A stretch of DNA of 64,000 nt from Halobacillus faecis (GTDB lineage: Bacteria; Bacillota; Bacilli; Bacillales; Halobacillaceae): contig NZ_BJYD01000012.1 of NCBI RefSeq assembly GCF_007991335.1, forward strand, positions 310,001-374,000, given 5' to 3'. The notes beneath the pieces are model-generated. The model ran no database searches. It had not been told where the DNA came from and saw nothing but the letters and a program-made list of their open reading frames with translations. Both the position numbers and the translations under genes were made by a program. This document shows, in pieces, positions 33,650 through 41,924 of this stretch (within the stretch, counting starts at the first letter, position 1; every line of letters begins with the position of its first letter).

Positions 33650-34926
33650 AAAACAGTCCCTCCTAAATTAGAGTATTTATTTAACAAATCAATTGCTAAC
33701 CTAAGGTATTTTGTTGATTTCTTATAGCTTCTTTCTCCTTCTAAGAGTTCAGAAACTATTATCGAATATCTGATAACAAATCTAGGCAATTTTTTATTTT
33801 GAAAGTGAGGGATTGCAATATTTTCCAGGTAATCAATGGTGTGGTTGTCCTTTTCAATAAGCATGGAATATACGTTTAAATGAATTTCGTCCGTTGTAGT
33901 ATCCAACTTTGAGGACCTTAAATGGGTATATCCTCTTTGAATCCATTCTTTACAATCTTCATAATTGCTTAATTTATAGTTTTCTAATATTAAGCAATGA
34001 ATAGTTTCAAAGATTTCCAAATCGGAAGCTGTATCAGTACGGTAGGGTAAGCTTCTTTTGTAGTTTAAAAGAGCAGTTTCATACTGTCCTCTACGAGCTT
34101 CTATCACACCGATGTTGTGATAGATCACACCTAATTGATAGTGATTGTTAGTTTGGGTAGCTATTTTGCTAACTAGATGGTAATTTTCAAGTGATTTGGC
34201 ATAGTTTTTCAATCGACCATAATTAATCCCTAAAAGGATATGACAGTCTGCGCTCTTACCAAGGTTATATTGTTTTTGGTAAAGGGATAGAGCTTGATCT
34301 GCATAAAATATGGATGCAGAGATATGGTTGGATTGGGATGAACTTAGTGCGAGTAAATAGTATAGATCGCTTTCTTCCCACTCTTTTACCTCGACTGAAA
34401 CACTGTAGTTTTTAGCTTCCATTAATTGTTGGAAGGAATCTTCAAAATCCCCACGGTAATACTTGAGTAATCCCGTGCTTAAATGGAAATAATACCTCAT
34501 CTCTTCATCAAATGTATCCTCATGCTGACGGATATTTTTCCATGCTTCATAAGCCTCCTCCACCTCATTTTCTAATAACAGATGGCGAATGCGGAACAAC
34601 TCGAAAAATATATACAAATGATGATTATTCAGCGTATCTTTTTGTTGTTTAAGTTCTTCCTTTAACTCCCTGGCCTCTTCTTTCCGTTTAAAGACGATCA
34701 TTTCATACCATTCCTTCAATTTTTCTTTGGAAGGGTGATGATAAGAAGAGTCATGGAAATCGAGCCCTAGACGTTCATAGAGGTGTTCAAGTACCTCGAA
34801 CGCGGGAACGGTTTGGTCGTTCTCAATCTTAGACAAATACGCCGGCGAGATTATCCCATCTGCGAGCTGGTTTTGGGTTAAACCTTGCTTCACGCGATGG
34901 AATCGAAGCACTTTACCATATTCCAT
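33646..34926 (-). CDS. RRNPP-type HTH-TPR regulator paired with a propeptide gene
   Basis: Start at ATG 34926 with TAGGTGTGAG upstream; a GTG nine bases earlier lies in that box. Of 426 residues, 1-60 are an XRE HTH ('QGLTQNQLADGIISPAYLSKIENDQTVPAFEVL'), and the remainder consists of helical TPR-like repeats, for example 'ADCHILLGINYGRLKNYAKSLENYHL' and 'YHNIGVIEARRGQYETALLNYKRSL'. It parallels the regulator at 17.6-18.9 kb in length and layout. Its stop TGA overlaps the ATG of the propeptide gene, so the two are co-translated. A perfect palindrome lies just upstream of its start and is a likely operator. Targets are unknown; the divergent aconitase gene is one candidate. Confidence 0.88.
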   Translation of the reverse strand: MEYGKVLRFHRVKQGLTQNQLADGIISPAYLSKIENDQTVPAFEVLEHLYERLGLDFHDSSYHHPSKEKLKEWYEMIVFKRKEEARELKEELKQQKDTLNNHHLYIFFELFRIRHLLLENEVEEAYEAWKNIRQHEDTFDEEMRYYFHLSTGLLKYYRGDFEDSFQQLMEAKNYSVSVEVKEWEESDLYYLLALSSSQSNHISASIFYADQALSLYQKQYNLGKSADCHILLGINYGRLKNYAKSLENYHLVSKIATQTNNHYQLGVIYHNIGVIEARRGQYETALLNYKRSLPYRTDTASDLEIFETIHCLILENYKLSNYEDCKEWIQRGYTHLRSSKLDTTTDEIHLNVYSMLIEKDNHTIDYLENIAIPHFQNKKLPRFVIRYSIIVSELLEGERSYKKSTKYLRLAIDLLNKYSNLGGTVL

Positions 34927-34939
34927 TTTTCTCACACCT

Positions 34940-34957
34940 AGTTGATCAACTGTTGAT
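34940..34957. promoter_or_regulatory. Palindromic operator candidate upstream of the RRNPP regulator
   Basis: AGTTGATCAACT (34940-34951) is a perfect twelve-base palindrome, followed at once by another GTTGAT half-site (34952-34957). It is 14 bases from the regulator's start codon, where autoregulation would act. Confidence 0.5.
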
Positions 34958-35245
34958 TTTTCAGAGTGTTTGCTCTTTCAAATCTATATTTAGAATACAT
35001 GTTCGTTCTGGGATTTTCAACAAAATTCACTAGTTTCCCAAGTCGGGAAAAATTTGTGGCTTAAAGGGGACTTTGGGAGGGGGACTTTCATAGATTCCCA
35101 TTTTATGGTTCTCTTTCGCCTTCAAAGAGGAACTTTTTGGAACCTATGAGTAATCATACAACATAACGGGTATAAAAGGTATAGGAATTTTATAAAAAGT
35201 ATCATCAAGACCGTCATGAACTACAAGTGAGAAGGAGGAATAATT
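34958..35245. other. Divergent intergenic region between RRNPP regulator and aconitase
   Basis: This 290-base stretch holds a direct repeat GGGGACTTT (inside 35064-35088, AAAGGGGACTTTGGGAGGGGGACTTT pattern) and an AAAGAGGAACTTTTT variant at about 35125, then AT-rich sequence with TATAAAA-type -10 candidates before the aconitase box GAAGGAGGA. No small open frame with a good start was found. The repeats could be regulator sites for aconitase. Confidence 0.35.
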
Positions 35246-37195
35246 GTGGGATATAACGTCACACAAAAATTAATTAAGGATCACTTGGTAGAGGGGGAGA
35301 TGAATCCGGGATCGGAGATTGGACTGAAAATTGATCAAACGCTTACACAGGATGCGACCGGGACGATGGTTATGCTTGAACTGGAAGCGATGGGCATTGA
35401 TCGGGCAAAAACGGAAGCTTCCGCGCAATATGTGGATCACAACTTAATTCAGGAAGATAGCAAAAACCCGGATGATCACCTTTTTCTTGAGAGTGCCGCA
35501 AAGCGATTCGGATTGCATTTTAGTAGACCGGGAAATGGTGTGAGCCACCCTGTTCATATGCAGCGGCTTGGGAAGCCTGGAAAGACGCTGCTTGGTTCGG
35601 ACAGTCATACATGTGCCAATGGTTGTATGGGGATGCTTGCCATGGGCGCAGGCGGAATTGATGTAGCTATGGCCATCGCTGGTGAGCCTTTCTATGTAAA
35701 AATGCCGAAAGTCTGGGGAGTAAAAGTGACGGGAGAGCTTCCAGACTGGGTCAGTGCGAAGGATGCCATTTTAGAGATGCTTAAAAGGCATGGAGTCAAA
35801 GGCGGTGTCAACCATGTCTTTGAATACTATGGTCCTGGTTTGAAAAACTTAACAGCCATGGATCGTCACGTGATTGCCAACATGGGTGCTGAGCTTGGAG
35901 CCACAGGTACGGTTTTTCCATCAGACGAAGAAACGAAGCGCTTTATGAAGCTTCAAGGAAGAGAAAATGAGTGGATAGAACTAGTTGCAGATAATGATGC
36001 GACGTATGACGTACATGATGAGCTGGATCTTTCTTCATTAGGACCGATGGTGGCCAAACCATCAAGTCCGGGAAATGTCGTTCCAGTAGAAGAAGTGGAA
36101 GGAGAGCCCATCTACCAGTCGTATATTGGTTCATCAGCGAACCCTGGGTACCGGGACTTCGCAATTGCTTCGAAAATTGTAGAAGGAAGGCATATTGCGG
36201 ATGGTGTATCCTTTGATTTGAACCCGACTTCCCGTCAGATGTTGATTGACTTGTCCCAGGAAGGTCATATCGCTAACTTCCTTCAAGCGGGGGGGAGATT
36301 GCACCAGGCCGGCTGTAACGGATGTATTGGAATGGGGCAGGCGCCTGCAACAGGCAGGAACAGTTTACGTACGACCCCAAGGAACTTTCCGGGGCGATCA
36401 GGTACAAAAGAGGATAGTGTTTTCTTATGCAGTCCTGAAACGGCTGCCGTCTCAGCTCTGACAGGAAAGATTACAGACCCGAGAAAATCAGCGTTCGACT
36501 TTCCAAAGGTGAAGGACTTGGACAATCCAACGGTGGACACAAGATTACTTGATGAACCTTTATCTTTTGAGGAAGCGAAAGATGTAGAATTAGTCAAAGG
36601 TCCAAATGTGGCCTCCATCCCTGAGATGGGTGAACTTCCGGATGATCTGGAACTGCCTATTTTACTTAAGATGGGAAATGATATTTCCACAGATGAAATA
36701 CTAGCAGGTGGAGCTCGTGTCCTTCCTTATCGAAGCAACCTACCTGAAATCAGTAAATTTACGTTCGAAATTGTTGACGAAACGTATTACGATCGCGCAA
36801 TGGAAGCGAGAGAGGACGGCGGTCACGCTGTCGTGGCCGGGGCGAACTATGGGCAAGGGTCCAGTCGTGAGCATGCAGCTCTCGCACCGAAATATCTCGG
36901 TCTTAAAGTGGCCATTGTGGAAGACTTTGCACGGATTCACTGGCAGAACCTTGCTAACTTTGGAGTATTGCCATTGACCTTTACCGACCCATCCGACCTC
37001 AATGACTTGGAGCAAGGAGATGTCCTTGTATTCAAAGGTCTTAGAGATAAAATTAAGCAGTCTCCTCAAGTGGAAGTTGAAGTAAAAGGAAAAGATAAAA
37101 CTCTGAAACTTGAGCATGCCCTGTCTGATCGACAGATTGAAATCATGCAAATGGGAGGCTTAATCAACTGGGTGAAAAACAGATTGGAATCATAA
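35246..37195 (+). CDS. Aconitate hydratase, short (Aquifex-type) form
   Basis: A 649-residue aconitase starting at GTG behind GAAGGAGGA. The 4Fe-4S ligands are present: Cys123 in 'SDSHTCANGC', Cys357 and Cys360 in 'GCNGCIGMG'. Domain 4 has 'VVAGANYGQGSSREHAALAPKYLGL' with the catalytic Ser-Arg. Bacillus CitB is about 900 residues; this is the compact form I recall as the Aquifex-type putative aconitase. It probably converts citrate and isocitrate, or a related hydroxy-tricarboxylate, and might be a second aconitase. No citrate synthase or isocitrate dehydrogenase gene is next to it. Confidence 0.88.
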   Translation: MGYNVTQKLIKDHLVEGEMNPGSEIGLKIDQTLTQDATGTMVMLELEAMGIDRAKTEASAQYVDHNLIQEDSKNPDDHLFLESAAKRFGLHFSRPGNGVSHPVHMQRLGKPGKTLLGSDSHTCANGCMGMLAMGAGGIDVAMAIAGEPFYVKMPKVWGVKVTGELPDWVSAKDAILEMLKRHGVKGGVNHVFEYYGPGLKNLTAMDRHVIANMGAELGATGTVFPSDEETKRFMKLQGRENEWIELVADNDATYDVHDELDLSSLGPMVAKPSSPGNVVPVEEVEGEPIYQSYIGSSANPGYRDFAIASKIVEGRHIADGVSFDLNPTSRQMLIDLSQEGHIANFLQAGGRLHQAGCNGCIGMGQAPATGRNSLRTTPRNFPGRSGTKEDSVFLCSPETAAVSALTGKITDPRKSAFDFPKVKDLDNPTVDTRLLDEPLSFEEAKDVELVKGPNVASIPEMGELPDDLELPILLKMGNDISTDEILAGGARVLPYRSNLPEISKFTFEIVDETYYDRAMEAREDGGHAVVAGANYGQGSSREHAALAPKYLGLKVAIVEDFARIHWQNLANFGVLPLTFTDPSDLNDLEQGDVLVFKGLRDKIKQSPQVEVEVKGKDKTLKLEHALSDRQIEIMQMGGLINWVKNRLES

Positions 37196-37197
37196 AG

Positions 37198-37232
37198 AAA
37201 CTCCGGCTGGGTTCACCCCGCCGGAGTTTTTA
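37198..37232. terminator. Bidirectional terminator
   Basis: AAACTCCGGC/GCCGGAGTTTTT with an eleven-base loop between convergent aconitase and dioxygenase genes. Confidence 0.88.
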
Positions 37233-37244
37233 GTATAGATGTAT

Positions 37245-38198
37245 TTATGATCTTGATGTGTCCAGTGGAGTCAAGCTTTCTTCAATCTCCTTACGTTTGT
37301 GCTCTAGAAAGGGGGGGAGAGCAAGGCTCTCTCCAAGATGATCTACGTCCTCATCTGTAGCGAAACCGGGTCCATCAGTAGCAAGTTCAAAAAGGATGTG
37401 GTTGGCCTCACGGAAATACAGGGACTTGAAGTAGTAGCGATCAACAAGGCCAGAGTTTGGATAACCTGCGGCTTGAATGATTTCCTGCCATTTCTTAAGT
37501 TCATCCTCATCATTTACACGGAAGGCTACATGATGAACGCTTCCACGGCCTGGTTTTTCGGGCTGGCCATCGGGCTCTTCTTCCACATGAACTTCTGCTC
37601 CGGTTCCTCCCTCTCCGGTTTCATAAACGACCCATTGCTCATAAGTTCCTTTTTTCCGAAATCCTAAGAGCTCGGTAAGGACTTTTTCCGTTTTAGCTGT
37701 ATCGTTTACGGTGAGGTGAACGGGACCAAGTCCGGTAATCCCATATTCCTCGGGTACAGTAGAATGCTCCCATGCTTTTCCGGCTTCTACACCGCTATTG
37801 CTTTCATCAGATATGAGAATGAGCCGTTGTCCTTCGGGATCACGGAAGAAGAGCGTGTTTCGACCGTGTCTTTCTCTAATCTCATCTTGTTCAACAGAAT
37901 GTTCTTCGAAGCGTTTCTTCCAATACTTCAGAGCTTCATCGCTTTTTACACGAAGCGATGTGGTGGAGATGCTTCGCGTTCCGGGATACGTATGGCCTGC
38001 ACGGTGAATTTCGAAAAAGGTTAAGTCTGTTCCAGGTCGACCTTCCTCATCAGCATAGAAAAGGTGATACATGGAAGGTGCATCCTGATTGACTGTTTTC
38101 TTGACTAAGCGCATGCCCATAACTTTTGTATAGAAATCATAATTGCTTTTTGCATTGGCGGTAATAGCTGAAACGTGATGAATGCCCTTGAGTTGCAT
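37245..38198 (-). CDS. Ring-cleaving (glyoxalase-fold) dioxygenase, MhqO-like
   Basis: Start at ATG 38198, six bases after AAGGAGGA (an ATG at 38204 touches the box). The 317-residue protein has two vicinal-oxygen-chelate modules: 'GIHHVSAITANAKSNYDFYTKVMGMRLVKKTVNQD' and 'GPVHLTVNDTAKTEKVLTELLGFR', with metal ligands His in each module and Glu in 'HILFELATDGPGFA'. Such proteins in Bacillus (MhqA, MhqE, MhqO) protect against quinones and catechols and are controlled by MhqR. A matching palindrome lies 25 bases upstream, which supports the assignment. Confidence 0.88.
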   Translation of the reverse strand: MQLKGIHHVSAITANAKSNYDFYTKVMGMRLVKKTVNQDAPSMYHLFYADEEGRPGTDLTFFEIHRAGHTYPGTRSISTTSLRVKSDEALKYWKKRFEEHSVEQDEIRERHGRNTLFFRDPEGQRLILISDESNSGVEAGKAWEHSTVPEEYGITGLGPVHLTVNDTAKTEKVLTELLGFRKKGTYEQWVVYETGEGGTGAEVHVEEEPDGQPEKPGRGSVHHVAFRVNDEDELKKWQEIIQAAGYPNSGLVDRYYFKSLYFREANHILFELATDGPGFATDEDVDHLGESLALPPFLEHKRKEIEESLTPLDTSRS

Positions 38199-38222
38199 GG
38201 TCATTCCTCCTTGTTTTCAATA

Positions 38223-38238
38223 ATCTTGAATTCGAGAT
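38223..38238. promoter_or_regulatory. MhqR-like operator
   Basis: ATCTTGAATTCGAGAT is a near-perfect palindrome and agrees with the ATCTcgaATTCgAGAT type site I recall for the quinone sensor MhqR. It is 25 bases before the dioxygenase start. Confidence 0.65.
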
Positions 38239-38277
38239 AATTATATTATTTTTATATATAACTGTCAAAGCTCCTGT

Positions 38278-38982
38278 TTAGCCTTTTCTTTCAAAAGGAA
38301 AAATCCTCGTGTGCAGTGACTTTGAGAAATAAGTGATAGGCTTTGTTTCAAATATAGAAGGGGGCAGGAAATCCACAAGTTGGTTGATTTGGATATTCGC
38401 TTCCGCTTTTTGCAGCCTCCAGTTCTTATGGAGAATAGGACCTTTGTAAATCTTAGAACGGCCTTTTACCACCCACAAGGCATACCTTTCAGTTAACCAA
38501 TAAAGGAGAGATCCGGGCTGAGCGTGTACCGGTTTCGATACTGTATGAAAGCTTGCGTGAAAATGAGAAGCTGGATATCCTTCGTGGGTTCGTCTGCTTG
38601 TAAAATGATACCCCGTCTCTGTATGGTCCATTCTCATTTTCGCGTGGACATAAGGCAGTCCAAACAGGGTACGGGCTAAAAACACACCAAGAGGGTGGTT
38701 GGCATCGAGAGTGATGAAATAGACCCCTGGTTCACCTTTGAACGTAACGTATGTGCGAACATTTAATTCAAGCAGTTGATTTCCAAATGGGAGAGAGGGG
38801 AGAGCACGAAAGCGGATATTTTGCATGCGGAAGGGAACGATGGCAATCCAGGCTGAATGGTCATACTGGTCGATAGTAAAGGCAGAAGGAATGAAAGGGC
38901 GTAATACTTCTGCCGGGACAGGCCAATGCATAAAAATCAAGTCATTCCATTCTTGATGCATAATCCAATGATTTCGGTCCAT
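38278..38982 (-). CDS. DUF2071 (YqjF) family protein
   Basis: Start at ATG 38982 after AGAGGTGAT (the ATG at 39000 lies before this box). The 234-residue protein has the YqjF features 'LIFMHWPVPAEVLRPFIPSAFTIDQYDHSAWIAIVPFRMQNIRFRALPSLPFGNQLLELNVRTYV' and 'LTERYALWVVKGRSKIYKGPILHKNWRLQKAEANI'. The fold is related to acetoacetate decarboxylase, but the catalytic lysine is not recognisable. Function unknown. It stands alone on the minus strand. Confidence 0.85.
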   Translation of the reverse strand: MDRNHWIMHQEWNDLIFMHWPVPAEVLRPFIPSAFTIDQYDHSAWIAIVPFRMQNIRFRALPSLPFGNQLLELNVRTYVTFKGEPGVYFITLDANHPLGVFLARTLFGLPYVHAKMRMDHTETGYHFTSRRTHEGYPASHFHASFHTVSKPVHAQPGSLLYWLTERYALWVVKGRSKIYKGPILHKNWRLQKAEANIQINQLVDFLPPSIFETKPITYFSKSLHTRIFPFERKG

Positions 38983-39064
38983 GTATATCACCTCTATCAT
39001 GGTTTACCCTGAGGATCATTGAATCATACATCTCAGTGCTTTCATGATGATGGAGTATTAAAAA

Positions 39065-39211
39065 TTATAGTTTATTCATTAACTTCTCTTCCTTTTCTCT
39101 TTTTGAAATTTCCTCTTTCAACATATAAATGAATTCGTCTTCAAGCTTCAAGTCTATAGCTCTTAGGAGTGTATCTTTTAATAACCTTGAAGAGAGCTGC
39201 TCAATGATCAT
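39065..39211 (-). CDS. Sda-like checkpoint peptide, 48 residues
   Basis: The minus strand encodes 48 residues from ATG 39211 with TAGGGGG as box; that box overlaps the stop codon of the XRE-PAS gene, so the two are coupled. The body 'LSSRLLKDTLLRAIDLKLEDEFI' followed by 'LKEEISKREK' matches Bacillus Sda ('[23 protein letters not shown]', 'IENEIKRRSL') over about 36 positions with the same helix-turn-helix hairpin pattern. Sda binds sporulation kinases such as KinA and blocks autophosphorylation after replication damage. Unlike Sda it has a longer lysine-rich tail ('EKEEKLMNKL'). Confidence 0.7.
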   Translation of the reverse strand: MIIEQLSSRLLKDTLLRAIDLKLEDEFIYMLKEEISKREKEEKLMNKL

Positions 39212-39222
39212 TTTTTGGCCCC

Positions 39223-39759
39223 CTACATAGTCGGTTTTATCATTTCCATCGAAACACTGGCCGTTCCTATGATATTGCCCTTGGAATCGTGGATGGGCTT
39301 GCAGAAGGTATCATAGACGATGGTCCCCTCTGAGAGGGGGAAAGATACCACTTTTCTTATTGGTTTATTTTCTAACACTACTTTTTTCTTTATATTCAGT
39401 AATTCCTCTGTCGCTTCATGTTGAAAGATTTCGTCCACCCTTTTCCCGATGACTTTACTCATCGTAAAGTCAGGGTGATTATTGAAGAGCCATGTGTAAC
39501 GATGTTCAAGATCACAGTGGGCAATGGTAATGGGGGAACCTGTGAGTGCTGCTTCAAAAGGCTCACTCAAATGTTCGGAAAAAAAGAGTGAAGGATTAAT
39601 ATGAAGGTAGGAAGCAATGCGAGAAGCGACCGTCATGCTTGGATTTCTTGTGCCATTCTCGATTTGAGCATAATAGGCACGGTCAATGTGGGCTCCTGCT
39701 GCAACTTCTTGTTGTGTTAATTGTTGTTCTTTTCTTAATTGAATTAGCCATCTTCTCAT
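39223..39759 (-). CDS. XRE HTH regulator with PAS domain
   Basis: Start at ATG 39759 after CAGGATG. The 178-residue protein has an XRE HTH (residues 1-62, 'QQLTQQEVAAGAHIDRAYYAQIENGTRNPSMTVASRIASYL') and a C-terminal PAS-like domain (about 72-175, 'ITIAHCDLEHRYTWLFNNHPDFTMSKVIGKRVDEIF' then 'SFPLSEGTIVYDTFCKPIHDSKGNIIGT'). It should be a transcription regulator switched by a small ligand or redox state. The Sda-like gene follows at once and is probably its operon partner, tying the sensed signal to sporulation kinases. Confidence 0.82.
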   Translation of the reverse strand: MRRWLIQLRKEQQLTQQEVAAGAHIDRAYYAQIENGTRNPSMTVASRIASYLHINPSLFFSEHLSEPFEAALTGSPITIAHCDLEHRYTWLFNNHPDFTMSKVIGKRVDEIFQHEATEELLNIKKKVVLENKPIRKVVSFPLSEGTIVYDTFCKPIHDSKGNIIGTASVSMEMIKPTM

Positions 39760-40054
39760 TTTTTCCACATCCTGATTTCTATTTTCATATAATTAGTTCG
39801 TTTTTTGTAGCTGGATTCCTTGTGGCAGATTGCTACAATATCATGGATTTTCCTTAAATTTATCGTTACATTCTCCATTCAAGGTGATACAAGGACCATA
39901 GGAGGTGTATCCTCATACATTCTCTTTCTACCATTATTATTCTAGCAAGAATATAAAAAAACGCCTATTTTATTGATGAGAATTTGTTATAATCAATCAG
40001 TCTGAAAGAAACGGAAAAATTACAAAATAAGCTTCTTCAGGGAGGGGAATCATT

Positions 40055-40666
40055 ATGACATGGGATATATTGAACATACTAGCCGTGGCGGCGTTTGCTT
40101 TTAGTGGGGCTATTGTCGCGTTAAATGAAAGGTATGATATATTTGGCACGTTTATTCTTGGTATTGCGACACCATTCGCGGGAGGAATCATCAGGAATAT
40201 TGCTCTAGATGTACCGGTCGTCCATGTTTGGGAACAAGGCTACCTCTTTTATGTAGCCCTTGGTACCATTGCCATTGTCTATTTCTTCCCTAAGACGTGG
40301 GTTATGACGTGGGACCGTTGGAATATATACCCGGATGCGATCGGTTTATCTGCCTTTGCTCTTCAAGGAGCATCTTTTGCTATAGAAAATGGCTTTCCTC
40401 TTGGGGGGATTATCTTCGCAGCAATTCTGACAGGCGTCGGGGGAGGGGTAACAAGGGATGTTCTGGCTCAGCGCAGGCCGATGGTCATGCACCAGGAAAT
40501 TTACGCCGTGTGGGCATTAATGGCGGGGCTCCTTATAGGGGTAGGGTGGGTCGATATCGAAAGCGCCTGGCAAACGTATATGATATTCTTGCTCGTTATC
40601 ATTTGCCGTGTTGCTTCCTTCCACCTAGGCTGGCATTTACGCTTCAGAGACCTATACCGTCTGTAA
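40055..40666 (+). CDS. TRIC-like trimeric cation channel family protein (UPF0126/YvgT)
   Basis: A 203-residue membrane protein with seven hydrophobic segments in two repeats. Both repeats carry the glycine motif of the family: 'TPFAGGIIRNIAL' and 'TGVGGGVTRDVLAQRRP'. Bacterial homologues form trimeric potassium-permeable channels. The box is AGGGAGGGG. A 286-base gap before it contains AT-rich promoter-like sequence (TTATAATC at about 39991) and no other gene that I can support. Confidence 0.88.
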   Translation: MTWDILNILAVAAFAFSGAIVALNERYDIFGTFILGIATPFAGGIIRNIALDVPVVHVWEQGYLFYVALGTIAIVYFFPKTWVMTWDRWNIYPDAIGLSAFALQGASFAIENGFPLGGIIFAAILTGVGGGVTRDVLAQRRPMVMHQEIYAVWALMAGLLIGVGWVDIESAWQTYMIFLLVIICRVASFHLGWHLRFRDLYRL

Positions 40667-40693
40667 ATTACTGAAGAGGTATCTTGTAGGGTA

Positions 40694-40858
40694 TGGAATA
40701 ACTCCGGAGGACTTGATCTCGAGACTCCTGTTGAGTGGATTGGGGCTTCGGGGTGTAACTCGCTTTCCGCGATAGAGCGGCAAGCCACCCCTGACCCCCC
40801 ATATGGTAAACGAACCACGGTTATCTCGAAACTGAGTCTTCCACAATCGAGAGCTATA
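40694..40858. repeat. Palindromic intergenic repeat, copy 4
   Basis: It starts GGAGGACTTGATCTCGAGACTC, has TTGAGTGGATTGGGGCTTCG and AACTCGCTTTCCGCG as in copies 1 and 2, and closes with ATCTCGAAACTGAGTCTTCC then ACAATCGAGAGC. The distal arm of the core is shortened to GCCACCCCTGACCCCCC. Confidence 0.8.
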
Positions 40859-40872
40859 GTGGAAAAAGGATA

Positions 40873-40908
40873 TAAAAAGCACTCAGAGGTTTAGCTCTCT
40901 GAGTGCTT
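40873..40908. terminator. Terminator after cysK
   Basis: AAGCACTCAGAG/CTCTGAGTGCTT stem with TTTTTATA on the minus strand, directly after the cysK stop codon. Confidence 0.88.
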
Positions 40909-40916
40909 CATTGTTT

Positions 40917-41846
40917 TTAATAGCGGAATAAGTCACCTGAGAGGTAACGCTCACCGGTGTCTGGTGCGATACATACGATCACTTCTCCCGGCTTTTTCTT
41001 TTTTGCAACCTGAATGGCTGCCCAACAGGCGGCCCCACAGGAAGTCCCAAGGAGCAAGCCTTCTTCACGAGCAAGCCTGCGAGTGATGTCATAGGCATCT
41101 TCATCTGTCACTTGGAAAATTTCGTCATATACTTCCTGGTTCAAGATGGATGGAACGAATCCCGGGCTTGTCCCAACAAGCTTATGCTTTCCAGGTTTTC
41201 CACCGGAAAGGACAGGGGAGCCCGCGGGTTCTGCTACATGGATGGTTACGTCTTCGTAACGTTTTTTCAGCTCTTCACCTGTTCCTGTAATGGTACCGCC
41301 TGTTCCAGCAGTAGAAACGAAAGCGGATAGAGGTTTGCCGAGCTCCTCCATAGCTTCTATAATTTCTGCCGCCGTTGTATGGCGGTGGGCGTCTGGATTA
41401 GCCATGTTTTCAAATTGCATAGGCATAAAGCTTCCTTCAATTTCATCGACCAATTCTTTCGCTTTGGCGATGGCTCCTGGCATTTTTTCATCCCCAGGTG
41501 TCAGAACGATCTCCGCACCGTAGGCCTTCAAAAGGTTGATCCGTTCTTGAGTCATCGTATCCGGCATGACAAGAATGGCTTTGTATCCTCTTGCAGCAGC
41601 GTTCATAGCAATTCCGATCCCTGTGTTTCCACTGGTCGGTTCGATGATCGTTGCTCCTTTTTTAAGGTGTCCATCTTTCTCCGCCTGTTCCATCATGTTG
41701 AAAGCGGCACGGTCTTTGACACTTCCGCTTGGGTTGTACTTTTCCAGCTTCATATAGATATCGGCTCCGCCTTCTGGCGCAATACGATTCAGCTTAACTA
41801 AAGGTGTATCTCCAATTAGATCGGCAATATTGTTAACCACACGCAT
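40917..41846 (-). CDS. cysK: O-acetylserine sulfhydrylase (cysteine synthase)
   Basis: Start at ATG 41846 behind AAGGAAG; a GTG nine bases earlier is in frame. The 309-residue PLP enzyme has its cofactor Lys44 in 'NPSGSVKDRAA', the substrate loop 'PTSGNTGIGIAM', phosphate loop 'STAGTGGTITGTGE' and 'GTSCGAACWAA' near the end. It makes cysteine from O-acetylserine and sulfide. The protein lacks extra domains, so a cystathionine beta-synthase role is unlikely. The ypmS gene is 78 bases upstream on the same strand. Confidence 0.93.
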   Translation of the reverse strand: MRVVNNIADLIGDTPLVKLNRIAPEGGADIYMKLEKYNPSGSVKDRAAFNMMEQAEKDGHLKKGATIIEPTSGNTGIGIAMNAAARGYKAILVMPDTMTQERINLLKAYGAEIVLTPGDEKMPGAIAKAKELVDEIEGSFMPMQFENMANPDAHRHTTAAEIIEAMEELGKPLSAFVSTAGTGGTITGTGEELKKRYEDVTIHVAEPAGSPVLSGGKPGKHKLVGTSPGFVPSILNQEVYDEIFQVTDEDAYDITRRLAREEGLLLGTSCGAACWAAIQVAKKKKPGEVIVCIAPDTGERYLSGDLFRY

Positions 41847-41924
41847 ATCTGTCACTTCCTTATTGTTGGGAATGGTAGTCCAATTTTATCATAATTGCAT
41901 GGGCGGATTCATCTGCTTTGCTTA

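Noticed and set aside
39895-40000. Short GTG frame after AGGAGGTG in the TRIC leader
   Set aside because: The GTG is part of the box itself, and the 23-codon product has no recognisable pattern.
41847-41924. T-box or S-box riboswitch before cysK
   Set aside because: The gap is only 78 bases and shows no such conserved boxes; the leader of metY lies outside the window.
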